Shown one piece after another: positions 11,014 to 21,526 of a DNA stretch of 64,000 nucleotides. A model generated the notes under the pieces. It saw only the letters and a list, made by a program, of their open reading frames with translations. It had not been told where the DNA came from and searched no databases. Each line of letters opens with the position of its first letter. The first letter of the stretch is position 1. This stretch comes from Cubamyces lactineus (lineage: Eukaryota > Basidiomycota > Agaricomycetes > Polyporales > Polyporaceae). Both the position numbers and the translations under genes were made by a program. The stretch lies in NCBI GenBank assembly GCA_022376465.1, contig JACDTU010000003.1, positions 124,001 to 188,000 on the forward strand, written 5' to 3'.

Positions 11014-13501
11014 ATATTTTGTATGCTCTGGTGTGAGGATTCACTTTCAAACACACGAAGCACACCCATCGCCAATTAACTTTTTAATTTCTAAACGTCC
11101 CGTCCTTAGACAGTTACTGCGGCTACAGTCCGCCAGGCTACGCCAGTATGGTTGAGTGAACTACGAGACTTGCCTATTTCAGCCGTCTCCTGTTTTTCAC
11201 AGCACGTGATGTTATTTACGCGTCCTCGACGCGTCTCACGGCGACTACGAAGAAGCTCTCTTCTCAGCCTTCCATCTGCTCGTTGCTCAGATCCACTACG
11301 CGACTATCTGGATGCATACTAAGCTTCAAGAACTTTATAACCAGGCTAGAAGCTCAGAAGCTCTCCAAGGGCCCCTGATTTCGTGATCTCTACGGCATTC
11401 CAGGTCGTATGAATTTCTTGCACACGCGTTTCGAATGCAGTTTGCAAAGCGAATGCCTTCCTGGCCGTATTGATCGGGCCTGTATACATACAGCCTGTAC
11501 CTCAAGATAAGCTGTGCTACTTCTGGCCTGGTGTGTGGTTTCATCTCGGCGGCCTGCGGATCTTGGTGGTGCGCTGTGAAATGCTAGCATCGAGCGCAAT
11601 GCTGCTCGAGTCTCACGCTGGTTCTGTCAGATGAACTTTCATACGGTGGCGCGGGCGCGTTCATGTCCGATGCACGCACCAGCGAGTAAGACTCTGGGAA
11701 AGCTTGCAGTTGTCACACGCAGTCGCTGCGCTCGCGCCATATGCTAATCCTGCGCAGCTTGGCATACAGTGGTAGCGTGTGGCACGCACTCACGCCCGTC
11801 AGTCGTCTAGCTACCAATACATTGGCGACGGCGCAGCCGCTCTTCTTCCACGAGCTGATGGAGACCGGGTATCTGTGTCAGACTTCACCGTACATTCCAT
11901 CTTATTGGATCGCAAATTGAAGACATGACGCACATCCATGTCGGCAGCCAGCGCGTCGCGCATCCCCACGGCACTAAGCCTCTCAGCGACATCATGGTCT
12001 GTCGCATCAAACCCAGAGGCGGGTCGTCCAAAGAACGCTCGGACCGTAGTCCTTGAGCCGGTCATTGTACCTCCACTCTACAAGCATCCATTGCAGTGCC
12101 CTCAGTCAGGGGACCATCGTTTTCTGCTTCAGCGTATCGCCCTTCAATCGGCGATTGGCAGGCGTTCTCTAGAGGTGTTCAAGGCGAGAAATCCGGGAAA
12201 TTGGACTTGAGTTCCTGGGGAGAGCTGCGAAGTAGGCAGCACTGCTTTGACGCGTTCTCCCAGTCGATCTCCCATCGCGGTGGCTTCTAGCACGTCGGGG
12301 CTCGGAGACGGAGCAAGCAAAGCGCCTTGACTTGCAGGCCTGGAACATAGGCGCCGGTGGCACAAGGCACACGCCCGAGCAGGCGCCGTAGGACGGCATC
12401 AGTACAGGCGCTGACATGATCCTTCGATAAACTTGAACATGACTGTAGCGACGCCCTCCATGGGCGGACCTCCGGAGACTGTTGCATGCGTCAGACCCGG
12501 CGTTGCTCAGCTATCCGGACGCCATCCCGTTTGCCGCATCAGCGCTCTTACGGGATCTCCCTGTCCACGGAGGTCTTGCTGCCAATTCCGCGGTCACAGG
12601 CCGCCTTAGCGAATCCGAAACTCCTCGGACCAAGACACCTATCACCTCGCGTCCCGCTGCCGCTTCCCCACATCTTATCCGTCTTCCCTCTACGGGATGC
12701 TTTCGCCCAGTCGACCCTTGAAGTCTGAGCCTCGCACCTCCTGCCATTCCACGCTTGTCTTCTGATGGCTTTCTGCGTCCAACTGCAGGCACCGCTTTAC
12801 CTGGCGTTTAGTGATGACTTTATGCACGCTCAACTCCGCCTGTCCCAGCACGCCATAGGGTCGTGCTGCATGTGCTCCCGTGCCCGATGGAAGGTCCGTT
12901 TTCGGCCTCATTCGGGGAATGGACGGTCTTCGCACTAGGCGTGGAAGACCAAACTCAATCCAGGATGCGACTATCTTCTGTCGAAGGTGGCCCGCGGCCT
13001 TTCTTTGTCCCTCAAAAGCCCGTCGGCTCGGGTTCTTTGTGACGCTCAGCAACGCCATCCCACCACGTTCCGCTCCTCGGACTGCTCTGGACAGTCCTCT
13101 TCCTGCATCATCACTCCGGCTTGCGCCCAGACACTACACGGGTCTGTTCCTAGACTCGGGGATGGTGGCTTCCCCTAGCTGATTTTGGCAGTTCCACGCT
13201 TAAAGGATCATTTACGAGAGAACGAGTGACTCCCCAGTGATTACTAGATGACCAAGGCCGAAGCAACAACCTGCTGATTCTTCCTTGCGCCGTGCCACCC
13301 ACCCTGCTTATGCGGTAGTTGCATCCTCGAGCTGTGATCGCATTTGTATCCTTCCCTACTCATCGTACCAAATCTCCCCCATCTCCGAGGACATATCAGA
13401 TACCCACAGCACAGCACTCGCCGCTCTCTAAAAGGCTTCATTTATCTGGGACCCACTCCACGTCGCCACTTGATCTCTCCTCCTTCATTCCCTCACTGTC
13501 A
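11014..13501. other. 2.5-kb gene-free region before second P450
   Basis: No recognisable coding region on either strand. The longest frames (for example 12690-13058 on the - strand) have no domain and no codon pattern like the neighbours. I found no LTR ends, transposase or clear terminal inverted repeats by eye. The last hundred bases are the P450 promoter. Confidence 0.45.
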
Positions 13502-16065
13502 ATGTCTTCAGACGAGTCCGGAGAGATGTTGACCATACTCCTCGAGAGCGCCCTCATCTGCGCGGTAACATGGACTTTATGGAATTACTTCCGACAGATG
13601 TGTGTCAAGAGTCCCCTAGACAACATCCCGGGGCCACCGTCTCCGTCTTGGATGACTGGTGAGTCGACATTGACCAACTACTACGCCACGCGCCGTCAAT
13701 ACCTACGGAGTTGGACTACTTTCGATCTGACAATGACTGACATGACCTACTTGCCACAGGCAATCTGCCGCAGATGTTCAATAGGCAAGGTTTGCCATTC
13801 TATCGCGATCTGGTTGAAAAGTACGGCCCCGTCGTGAGGCTGCAAGGGGCGTACGGCGTACGTCGCTTCCTAGCTAATAGCGTCGAACGATACGCTCATA
13901 TCGGTTCTCTCAGCGCAAGATTCTGTACGTCTTCGACCCGCGGGCAATGCATAATATCGTGGTCAAAGATCAATATTTGTACGAGCAGCCCGATTGGTTC
14001 ATAGAGTGAGGTCGTGCGTCGTTCGCCTCCATGTGGCACCACCTAACAGGTACCTAGGAGCAACCTCTTGACACTTGGCCCCGGACTGCTATCTACACTA
14101 GGTACGCCCTCTGGTCGCCCGCAGTACAGACAGTTACTCACGCGTCAGCAGGGGAGCACCATCGCAAACAGCGTCGGATGCTGAACCCCATCTTCTCAAT
14201 TAACCACATGCGCCACATGATGCCGATGTTCTACGACGTCGGGCACAAGGTCCGTCCTCCGACTTCTCCGGGTTCATTCTGAGCTTCGCCGCTTACCGCG
14301 AGCTCGGCCTGCGTGCTTCTGTTCGTTGTGACCCTGCAGCTCCGGGCGGCCATCGAGGAGCGTGTGTGCGCCGCGCCCGCGGAGATTGACATGCTAAATT
14401 GGATGGGTCGCACGGCGCTCGAACTCATCGGTCAAGCAGGGTTAGGATACTCGTTCGACCCTCTCAAGGAAGACGTCACACCTGACGTTTACGCTGAAGC
14501 CATCAAAGCCTATGTGTCAGTGCTATTCTCTCTACTTCCGCCACTAGTATGCCGCACTGTTGTCTGACGTAGGCGCGTACGCCGCTGGCTCACTCAGCCC
14601 AGCGCTTTACGACCTCTCTGTATTCCGATGGACGTTGCCGTACTTGGTGCGCATTGGGACCCCCGCGTTCCGTCGGAGAATGATCTCGTGGATTCCGATG
14701 AAGCGCTTGCACAAGCTGCAGAGCGTAGTTGACACCATGCACCGGCGGGCAACGGAAATCTATCTTGAGAAAAAGGCGCGGCTGGAGAAAGGAGACGACG
14801 CGCTACTTCAACAGGTCGGCGAGGGCAAAGACCTCATGAGCATCCTTTGTACGTAGGCAGGCGATCTGCACCTCCGAACCCGCAGGCTGATGACGTCTTC
14901 CCCGAATAGTGAAAGCGAACATGCGAGCGTCTGCGGAAGATAGGTTATCGGAGGAGGAGCTCGTCGGGCAGATGGTGTAAGACAATCTCCTCCGCGGACG
15001 TAGCATGTTCGCTTCCCGAGCCTGCGCGCTGATGAGACACATTTCTTAGTACGATGTCCTTCGCGGCAATGGACACGACATCAAACATGTTGTCCCGGAT
15101 TCTCCACATCCTCGCCGAGCGACCGGACGTCCAAGAGAAACTGCGAGCGGAAATTCTTGAAGCCAGTCACGACGGTCGCGATATACCGTATGACGAGCTC
15201 GTGGCTCTGCCACATCTCGACGCTGTCTGCCGTGAGACCCTTCGATTGTACGTGCAAGCCATCTCTTTCCCTGTGTACGTCACCGTTCATTGAGCCATAA
15301 TGATCCGCAATTCCGTCCCGCCAGGCATCCACCTGCCACCTTCATCTTCCGCGAGTGAGTCCCCCTACTCGATCGTGTCATGCATCTCTTCTCACGTTCG
15401 GCATACACCCGTCCCACGTTGTAGGGCCCAACGAGACATGATCCTTCCACTTTCGCAGCCAATTCAAAGGTTGGACGGCTCTCCCATGACCGAGATCCCC
15501 GTCCCTAAAGGCACCGTCGTTCACGTGGGCATCATGGGCTCCAACATGAACAAGCAACTATGGGGCGAGGACGCTTGGGAGTGGAAGCCCGAGCGCTGGC
15601 TGTCGCCGCTTCCCGAGACCCTCGCCGAGGCGCATATACCGGGTGTCTACTCGAACTTGTTGGTATCTCACTATTTGTATATGACGGTTCTATGCTTACA
15701 CAATCATATCAGGATGACCTTCATCGGCGGAGGGAGAGCTTGCATGTGCGTATTAATCCGATGTCTCAGTCGCATTGGATTCCCCGTTCACGCGCGCTGA
15801 CTTCCTGCGACACCCATAGCGGTTTCAAGTTCTCGCAACTCGAGATGAGTGAGTCCAGTTCATTTCTCGCCCCCGTTTTGGTGACCTGATTAACGCGAAA
15901 CCCGCAGAGGTCGTTCTGGCTCTGTTGCTCTCGAATTTCACATTCGAACTCTCAGACAAACCTATTGCCTGGAACATATCTGGCATCCAATTCCCGACAG
16001 TAGGCGTCAACGGCCAGAAACCAGAACTGCCCCTGAAGGTGTCTCGGCTGGCGAAACCCAACTGA
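13502..16065 (+). CDS. Cytochrome P450 monooxygenase (copy 2)
   Basis: A second membrane-anchored P450. The start MSSDESGEMLTILLE precedes a hydrophobic anchor (ALICAVTWTLWNYF) and the hinge NIPGPPSPS. The I-helix AAMDTTS, K-helix ETLR, the PERF-like region KPERWL and the heme loop FIGGGRACIGFKFS are all intact. The order and position of introns match the P450 at 801 (for example directly after the first few hinge residues, after the VVRLQGAYG segment, and inside the codon after the heme cysteine). The two are therefore a duplicated pair that has diverged in the N-terminal anchor and the substrate-recognition regions. Length is normal, about 545 residues. It may act on the same scaffold as the first P450, the GMC enzyme and the SDR upstream. 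Exact CYP family not assigned. Confidence 0.92.
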
Positions 16066-16324
16066 AGGGCAGGGAGTTCAATAGAGGATCCGATACATAT
16101 GGGCGAATGATACATCCGCAGTATTTGGATATTCCTTCGTACACATGTAACACTAAACTATATCGGCCTATGCCACTTGTATCAATACTAATATTGTATA
16201 TCTTCGTGGCCGTCCATTATGTCTTCCAACTCAGAAATTTGCTCACGCCTCGTAACATCGTTCTTGTTCGGTGAAGAAAACGTTGAATAACACAACAACT
16301 AGGTTATCTAACATGATCGAGATA

Positions 16325-17254
16325 TCAAGGGAACGACAAGATGAACTCCTTCATCTCCCTTTCCCAACTACAATTTGGGAGCCCATTCGTCGCCTCCGGT
16401 CCGTCGCCACCGCAGACGTTAGCCAGCAGTCCATGTATCTGCTCCATAATGCTCCGAAGACCAGTCTTGACGTCCTGCGCGCGTTTAAGGAATACAGGCA
16501 CGAGCATCTTGGAGGAGTCCGAGGACGCAGATCTCGAGGAATCCGTGGGACGAGAGACAGGAACAGAGTCTCTACCAGCAGTAGAGGAACCAGAACTAGT
16601 GCCAGAGCCAGAATGAGACGCCTTATTGTTATGTCCAACGTTAACCGCATCAGAGAGGACACGGGGATAGACTCTGCTATAGCTTCGGCGGCGGTCGCTA
16701 TGGTCAGAAGCTGCAGCGTCCACAACAGCCTGTTCTACTTGTCGATACGTCTCTGTTCCCGGAGTAGCGAGAGACCGAAGAGCGTGGTAGGTTTGGTTGT
16801 AGGCGATGAATCTGAGCTTAGGATAGAAGTGCACCATAGAGCCGGGCGTTCCACAGACGACGGGACAGTCCGGGTTAGGGCAGCCATCCGGTTCGACGCC
16901 ATCAGGGCCCTGGCATTTCCCGTGGAAGTAGTTCGGAAAGATGGCAGTCTCCATGCCTTGATAGGCTTGCTTCTTGTACGCAGAAATAATCGGCTGCAGG
17001 TATCCCATTGTAGTCCCGATATCTGGATGGCTAGGAATCAGGTCGGAGATCTGCCGCGCCTATGGGATGAATTAGCCCTCGGAAAGTGATGACGTGCAGA
17101 TGGAACGCACAATACTCGTCATGACGGTGTTAAAAGGCGCCGTATAATTGCCGACGAATGCGTCCGTGATTTCGACAATGCAATTGCCCTCGCAAGCGGA
17201 GACGGTGACCGGCACCGTCACGAAAAGCAGAGGAAGGAGAGACCAGACGCGCAT
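16325..17254 (-). CDS. Secreted protein of unknown function
   Basis: The N-terminus MRVWSLLPLLFVTVPVTVSA is a clear signal peptide, followed at once by the cysteine pair CEGNC. One intron is inferred between VMTSI and ARQISDLIPSHPDIG (donor GTGCGT, acceptor CCCATAG), giving about 290 residues. A cysteine-rich segment (CQGPDG, CPNPDCPVVCG) occurs in the middle, then a serine/threonine/glycine-rich linker of about 50 residues, and a C-terminal helical part with two further cysteines. Possible N-glycosylation sites are NYT, NQT and NCS. I do not recognise a family; it resembles lineage-specific secreted proteins of agaricomycetes. It converges with the second P450 (259 nt apart). Confidence 0.72.
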
Positions 17255-17270
17255 ACTGAGAGGAGGAGAT

Positions 17271-17294
17271 AAGGAAGGAAGGAAGGAAGGAAAG
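17271..17294. repeat. GGAA/TTCC microsatellite
   Basis: About six units of a GGAA tetranucleotide lie just upstream of the ATG of the secreted protein gene, hence in its leader or core promoter, where they form a pyrimidine tract on the coding strand. Confidence 0.7.
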
Positions 17295-17539
17295 AAGCTA
17301 GTTTGACCTAAGCAGACCGTCAAGGTATGCGTGTAGGAAGGTGGTGGATGAAGACAAGATGTTCCTTGGGCGGGTGAGGTTAGAAAACGAACTACGACCA
17401 AACAGAACATAACATGTCGCTGCGACTTGCCACAACGTCGCTATGAGCGCCCGTGGACCCACACGACTTGCTATAATAGCCATGTTCCCCGTGGTTTGTC
17501 ACGCAAAGAGCATATGAATTCACAAGGACGGTCTACACG

Positions 17540-19410
17540 TTAGTCCTCCCACACTACATCATCATCCATGCCGGAGTCAGCGTTCTTCCTCAGCCACTTG
17601 ACGACGCCGACTTCGAACAGACCCTCGTCTGCGACTCTGGACAACCGCTCCATAACTTCGGAAAGTTTGAGTTTCCTCGTTCGCGACGACTTCAGGTTCC
17701 AACCCCGTGTAGCAATCTTCAGGGAAAACGAGTACTCGGTACTGCCCGCACGCTCATTGCCCATGTCCAGTATGTAGCGCAATGAAAGGCATTGGAGCAA
17801 CATATCGATGTCCTCCCAAGGCGCGCTCTCGAAGCGACGCTCATCTTCGAAGTAGATGGCAAGACGGAAGGTGCGGAACGTGTCTGGCGGGTATGCCATC
17901 CCGCAGAGCATCTTCAGCGTAACGCGGCTGACGTCGTTCTTCCAGTGAATCCGGGCGTGGATCTCTTCAAGCATTGGTGTGCGAAGGGGAGTATGAAGCT
18001 CTGCTTCGAAGGCCGCGCGGCCGTAGTCGGCTTGCCACGACCATGGCGGGAATGCATAGGTGAGGTCATCGTCACGGACCCCAGCTTCGTCGTCTTCCAG
18101 GCGAAAGTCCTCTTCATACTCAGACCCAGGGAGGTAGCAGGCGATATCGTCGTCCGATGGATCTATCGGTAGGTCGGCTGAGTCGGGATAGGCCTCCGGC
18201 ACCTCTTAGGCAACGAACCTGGAGCCGTATAGAGGGGGGTCCCATGGTTCCCTTTCTTCCTCTGGGACAGTTCGGAAGGCATCAGTACAAGCCGAATGAC
18301 CCATGGAGTAGGCTTACGTAGCATGCTGCCGTCCCGATCATCCCTGGTACAATTCCATCTCGGAATGCCGTCGTACCCATTGCATTCAAGGTACTTGAGC
18401 ACCTTCAACCACGGGCTGATTCTCCTGATCACGCGAGCCATGCGGGCATCGTCACGATACCTGTCCACGACGGCGAGGGTGAGCTCCTCGATCGCTAGGG
18501 TCACACGCTGTCCCAGCAGCCATTCCATGAGAAGCCCAGTGTAGCCACATTCCAGGCGGAGTTCCGAGAGAAGCAAGGGCTCCGCACGCACGAGCTGCGA
18601 GCGGACGTGAGTGTAAGTGGCGTGTACCAAGTCACCCATTCGGGCGTATTGAACGTAGGGAAATGAATTCAGCAGCCGCAGGAGTTGGTTGGAGTTTTCG
18701 AAGTTGATGAGATAGATGTCGAGGGCTCGCACGTGAGTGAAATTGTCCACAAGGCAAGCTCGCAAATCTTTCGTGAGCCCCTTCCAGCAAATGTTCTCTA
18801 TAGTCATATACTCGACTGGAGAGCATTCGCCGATGGCCTTGATGAGAGGTAGGAGATCGCTAAGCCACACGTGTTCGAAGTAGTCCTCCTGAGGCGGGAG
18901 GGACACCCATTCTCCAGAGATGGACAGGTGCCGCACATAAGGCAAGACATAGTTGGAACAGTATACTCCGGAGAGTCGATGACGATCCACTTCCGGAGTC
19001 AACCTCAGCGACTTGAAGCGGTACTTCCTGACAGCGTGGCACCACTCCCTATTGACGGCTTGTAAGGTGGAAACCTCCTTGCGGAGACCCATCTGCTCCA
19101 ACTGGCACACCAAGACGTCATAGGAAGTGGGGTTTGACTCTTTGTCAGGCCACTTCGGCGGGACACTGGATATGGGTATCAGTATCACGATTCTCATGGT
19201 ACCACTGGGATGGGTCTTACTCAGCCCCCTCTTCCATGTCATAGAAGTAGCTGCGACCGTTACCACTGCACATGCATCAGCAATGTATTCTTAAGCTGAT
19301 GAACGACTAGCCGAAAGTACTCACTTGTAGCGAACCAAGAAGCTGAACTTGTTGTGGTCGGCCAAAGCCGCCATCTCCCGAGCACGGGCTATCTCTGACG
19401 GGCGTTGCAT
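17540..19410 (-). CDS. F-box-like/leucine-rich hypothetical protein
   Basis: The proposed start at 19410 (MQRPSEIARAREMAAL) joins through short introns to NGRSYFYDMEEGAE and then to a long exon (about 18200-19150), with a last exon at 17540-18202. The segment LQAVNREWCHAVRKYRFKSLRL resembles the end of F-box domains and the following lines of many agaricomycete F-box proteins. The rest is leucine-rich with irregular repeats (for example NQLLRLLNSFPYVQYARMGD). The C-terminal exon starts with a highly acidic linker and ends in a basic/acidic tail (MDDDVVWED). No catalytic motif is seen. F-box proteins would recruit substrates to SCF ubiquitin ligases, but a true F-box core is not clear, so the function stays open. 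Exon joins are uncertain. Confidence 0.6.
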
Positions 19411-20248
19411 GATTTCGATAGGCGGGGTGTAGGTCTGAACTGCGATGTGAGCGAGAATACGTCGATGGCCTGAAACTAAGCGGGATGGAACAGTTGACTC
19501 AGAATCGGAAAGCTGAAGGACGAGACGGGACGAGACAAGATGAGATGAGACGAAATGAGACGAGACGAGACAACTGAAGACGAGAGGGACTAGGAACAAC
19601 AGAACTGGAGGCGGAAGGACAGTGAAAAAGTGCTGTAGCGAATGGAGAGCTGGGGGTTGAGTTATGATAAGTGAGAGACAGTCCGATAGATGTGTGAGGG
19701 ATGTGAACGGATAGAAGACGGCGGCCAGGATACTGTTGAGGGACTTTGAGATGGATGAAGAGCATCGGAGTAGCGCAAGTTATATACTTGTCGCAGAAAG
19801 CCCACGAGGCCAAGTGAACGAGGGCATCCGCATATACTCCGAGGTGGAAGACGGCGCGTCTGTGGGCTAGATGTGGACATATCTGTCCTGCAGTACGGAC
19901 TGCTAGGCATACTGCAACTGCGGACGGCGGTCGTATGTCAGCGAACACGTCGCACATCCGGAAGCACATCGCAACATAGCAACCTGTTCAGTGGTATGAC
20001 AACACTCTTCAGCCAACGTGTGCCCGACTCACTTGTTGGAGGCACGACTTCGGTTTCCAGGGCACGACGTTTGACTCGTCCTGGCCTCTGCTGAGAAGCC
20101 ATTCCTAGTCGTCGGAAAGCGAGGCCTCCGTGCGTGATAGCACATAGATAACAAACGGATTGCTATGCTACATTCAATGAAAGCACAGAGTCGAGCTTCG
20201 GCACAATGTGATGTACAATGCAAATTAAGCGCTAATGCGCGGTATTGT
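19411..20248. other. Intergenic with pentamer repeat
   Basis: Upstream region of the F-box-like gene and 3' side of RPC31. It contains the GAGAC/GACGA repeat tract listed separately. Other short frames show no domain. Confidence 0.4.
19520..19585. repeat. GAGAC-type imperfect pentamer repeat
   Basis: About 66 nt of variants of a five-base unit (gacga, gagac, gatga). In one reverse frame it would read as repeated SS-L/F-V residues, but this is ahead of the gene start and is best seen as simple-sequence DNA in the leader or promoter. Confidence 0.7.
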
Positions 20249-21179
20249 TCAGTCGTAGTCATAGCCTGTTGTTGTGGAAAACAATTAACAGGGTATGGCT
20301 AAGCGAGAAACAATAACATACCTCCTCCACCTTCATCACCCCCACCGCCTCCAAGGTCGTCCATATCGTCACCTTCGCCATTGTCGAAGTAGTTCTCGGC
20401 GTAGTCATTATCGTATTCTTCGTCGACATCATAGTCTTCTTCGTCCGGTTGGGAGCCTGCGTCTGAACGCTCGTCACCGGATTTCTCCTGTATCCACGGT
20501 CAACAAAATCTAAATAGCCTGTGCGCGTGCTCGACAACAACCTGCTCTTCCGCGTCATCGACCATCTCATCGAGGTTGATGCGTTTCCCTGTGTCCTTCT
20601 TGCGCACTGGGGCAGGGAACGACTGGTTAGCATTATAAGGAAGGATAGTGGGTGCAATTCACCTGTCTTCTTTTTCTTCGGGTTGAAATAGTCTTCAAAC
20701 ACCTCCTGAGGGAAGAAGGGTTGGTGCAGGTCTTTCCGCTTCAGGGTAGGCTGCGAAGCTAAGGAAGGACGATATTTGTCCGAATAGCGTGGCAATTCTA
20801 TATCCCTTGTTAAGAATCATACTAGCATCCGATATACACACAACGTACCTGATGACTTGGTTGTTTCTACCAGGTAATATGCGGACTGCCGGAGACGCGT
20901 CGCAAAGCCAATCTGGAGCTCAGCTATGCGTTTCTCTTCCTCACTATATTCGGTCAGAAGAGGTAGAGGTTCTAGAGGCTGTGTCACAGCTCAACGCGGT
21001 AGTGCTCTTCTCCATGAGAGCATACATACAGGATATAATGCACTCTCCTCTCTGTCCAAAGCCTGGATATCCGCAAAAGTGAGGCCCATTGGCGGGAGAT
21101 TGCTTGCGCCGAAACCGCCTTTTCCGCCAAAACCCCCACGGCCGCCCCCTCGACCACCTCCACGACCGCCTCTTGACAT
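20249..21179 (-). CDS. RPC31: RNA polymerase III subunit RPC31/RPC7
   Basis: A subunit of the RPC82-RPC34-RPC31 subcomplex that helps Pol III open promoters at tRNA and 5S genes. The N-terminus MSRGGRGGGRGGGRGGFGG is the usual glycine/arginine-rich lead, followed by GLTFADIQALDREESALYP, the conserved basic middle LPRYSDKYRPSLASQ and DLHQPFFPQEVFEDYF, a KKKKT patch, and a strongly acidic C-terminus (DEEDYDVDEEYDNDYAENYF) ending in YDYD. The last codons come from a tiny terminal exon (acceptor near 20265) that gives GYDYD and the stop at 20249-20251. About five introns are present. It is divergent from YRA1 with 347 nt between start codons. Confidence 0.85.
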
Positions 21180-21526
21180 GGTGTTCCCAACTGCTGAGAC
21201 TGTTGACAAGACGTGGATGATATGCGAAGTAGGGGAATTTGACGAAGCGCAGAGTCTAGACGCAGGCAGTGCCACAAGGTTGCAGAGAGCGTGGGTACAA
21301 TTGAGGCTCCGACACAATGTCCGCTAAACAACTTCCTAAAGCGGACCAAGGATATTAGAGCGCCGCCCTGAGGAGCATTTGGCGCTTGCGCCTCGCTTCC
21401 GTTCGACTTTCCCCTTGCCTCCTGCCACCATCACCAACGCCCACCCGTGCCACGTCTGCCTCACTGCCAACCCCGTTTTACGACGAGAATTCGACCGTTG
21501 TTGACTTGTGGACTACCCTAATAGCA
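21180..21526. promoter_or_regulatory. Bidirectional promoter RPC31/YRA1
   Basis: A 347-nt interval separates the two divergent start codons, so both core promoters and leaders must share it. No clear TATA box is seen; a pyrimidine-rich stretch precedes the YRA1 ATG. Confidence 0.5.

Noticed and set aside
11014..13501. Decayed LTR retrotransposon
   Set aside because: No terminal repeats, primer-binding site, polypurine tract or reverse transcriptase motif was seen.
19520..19585. Coding repeat with SS-L/F-V residues
   Set aside because: The frame lies ahead of the best start of the F-box-like gene; it is simple-sequence DNA.
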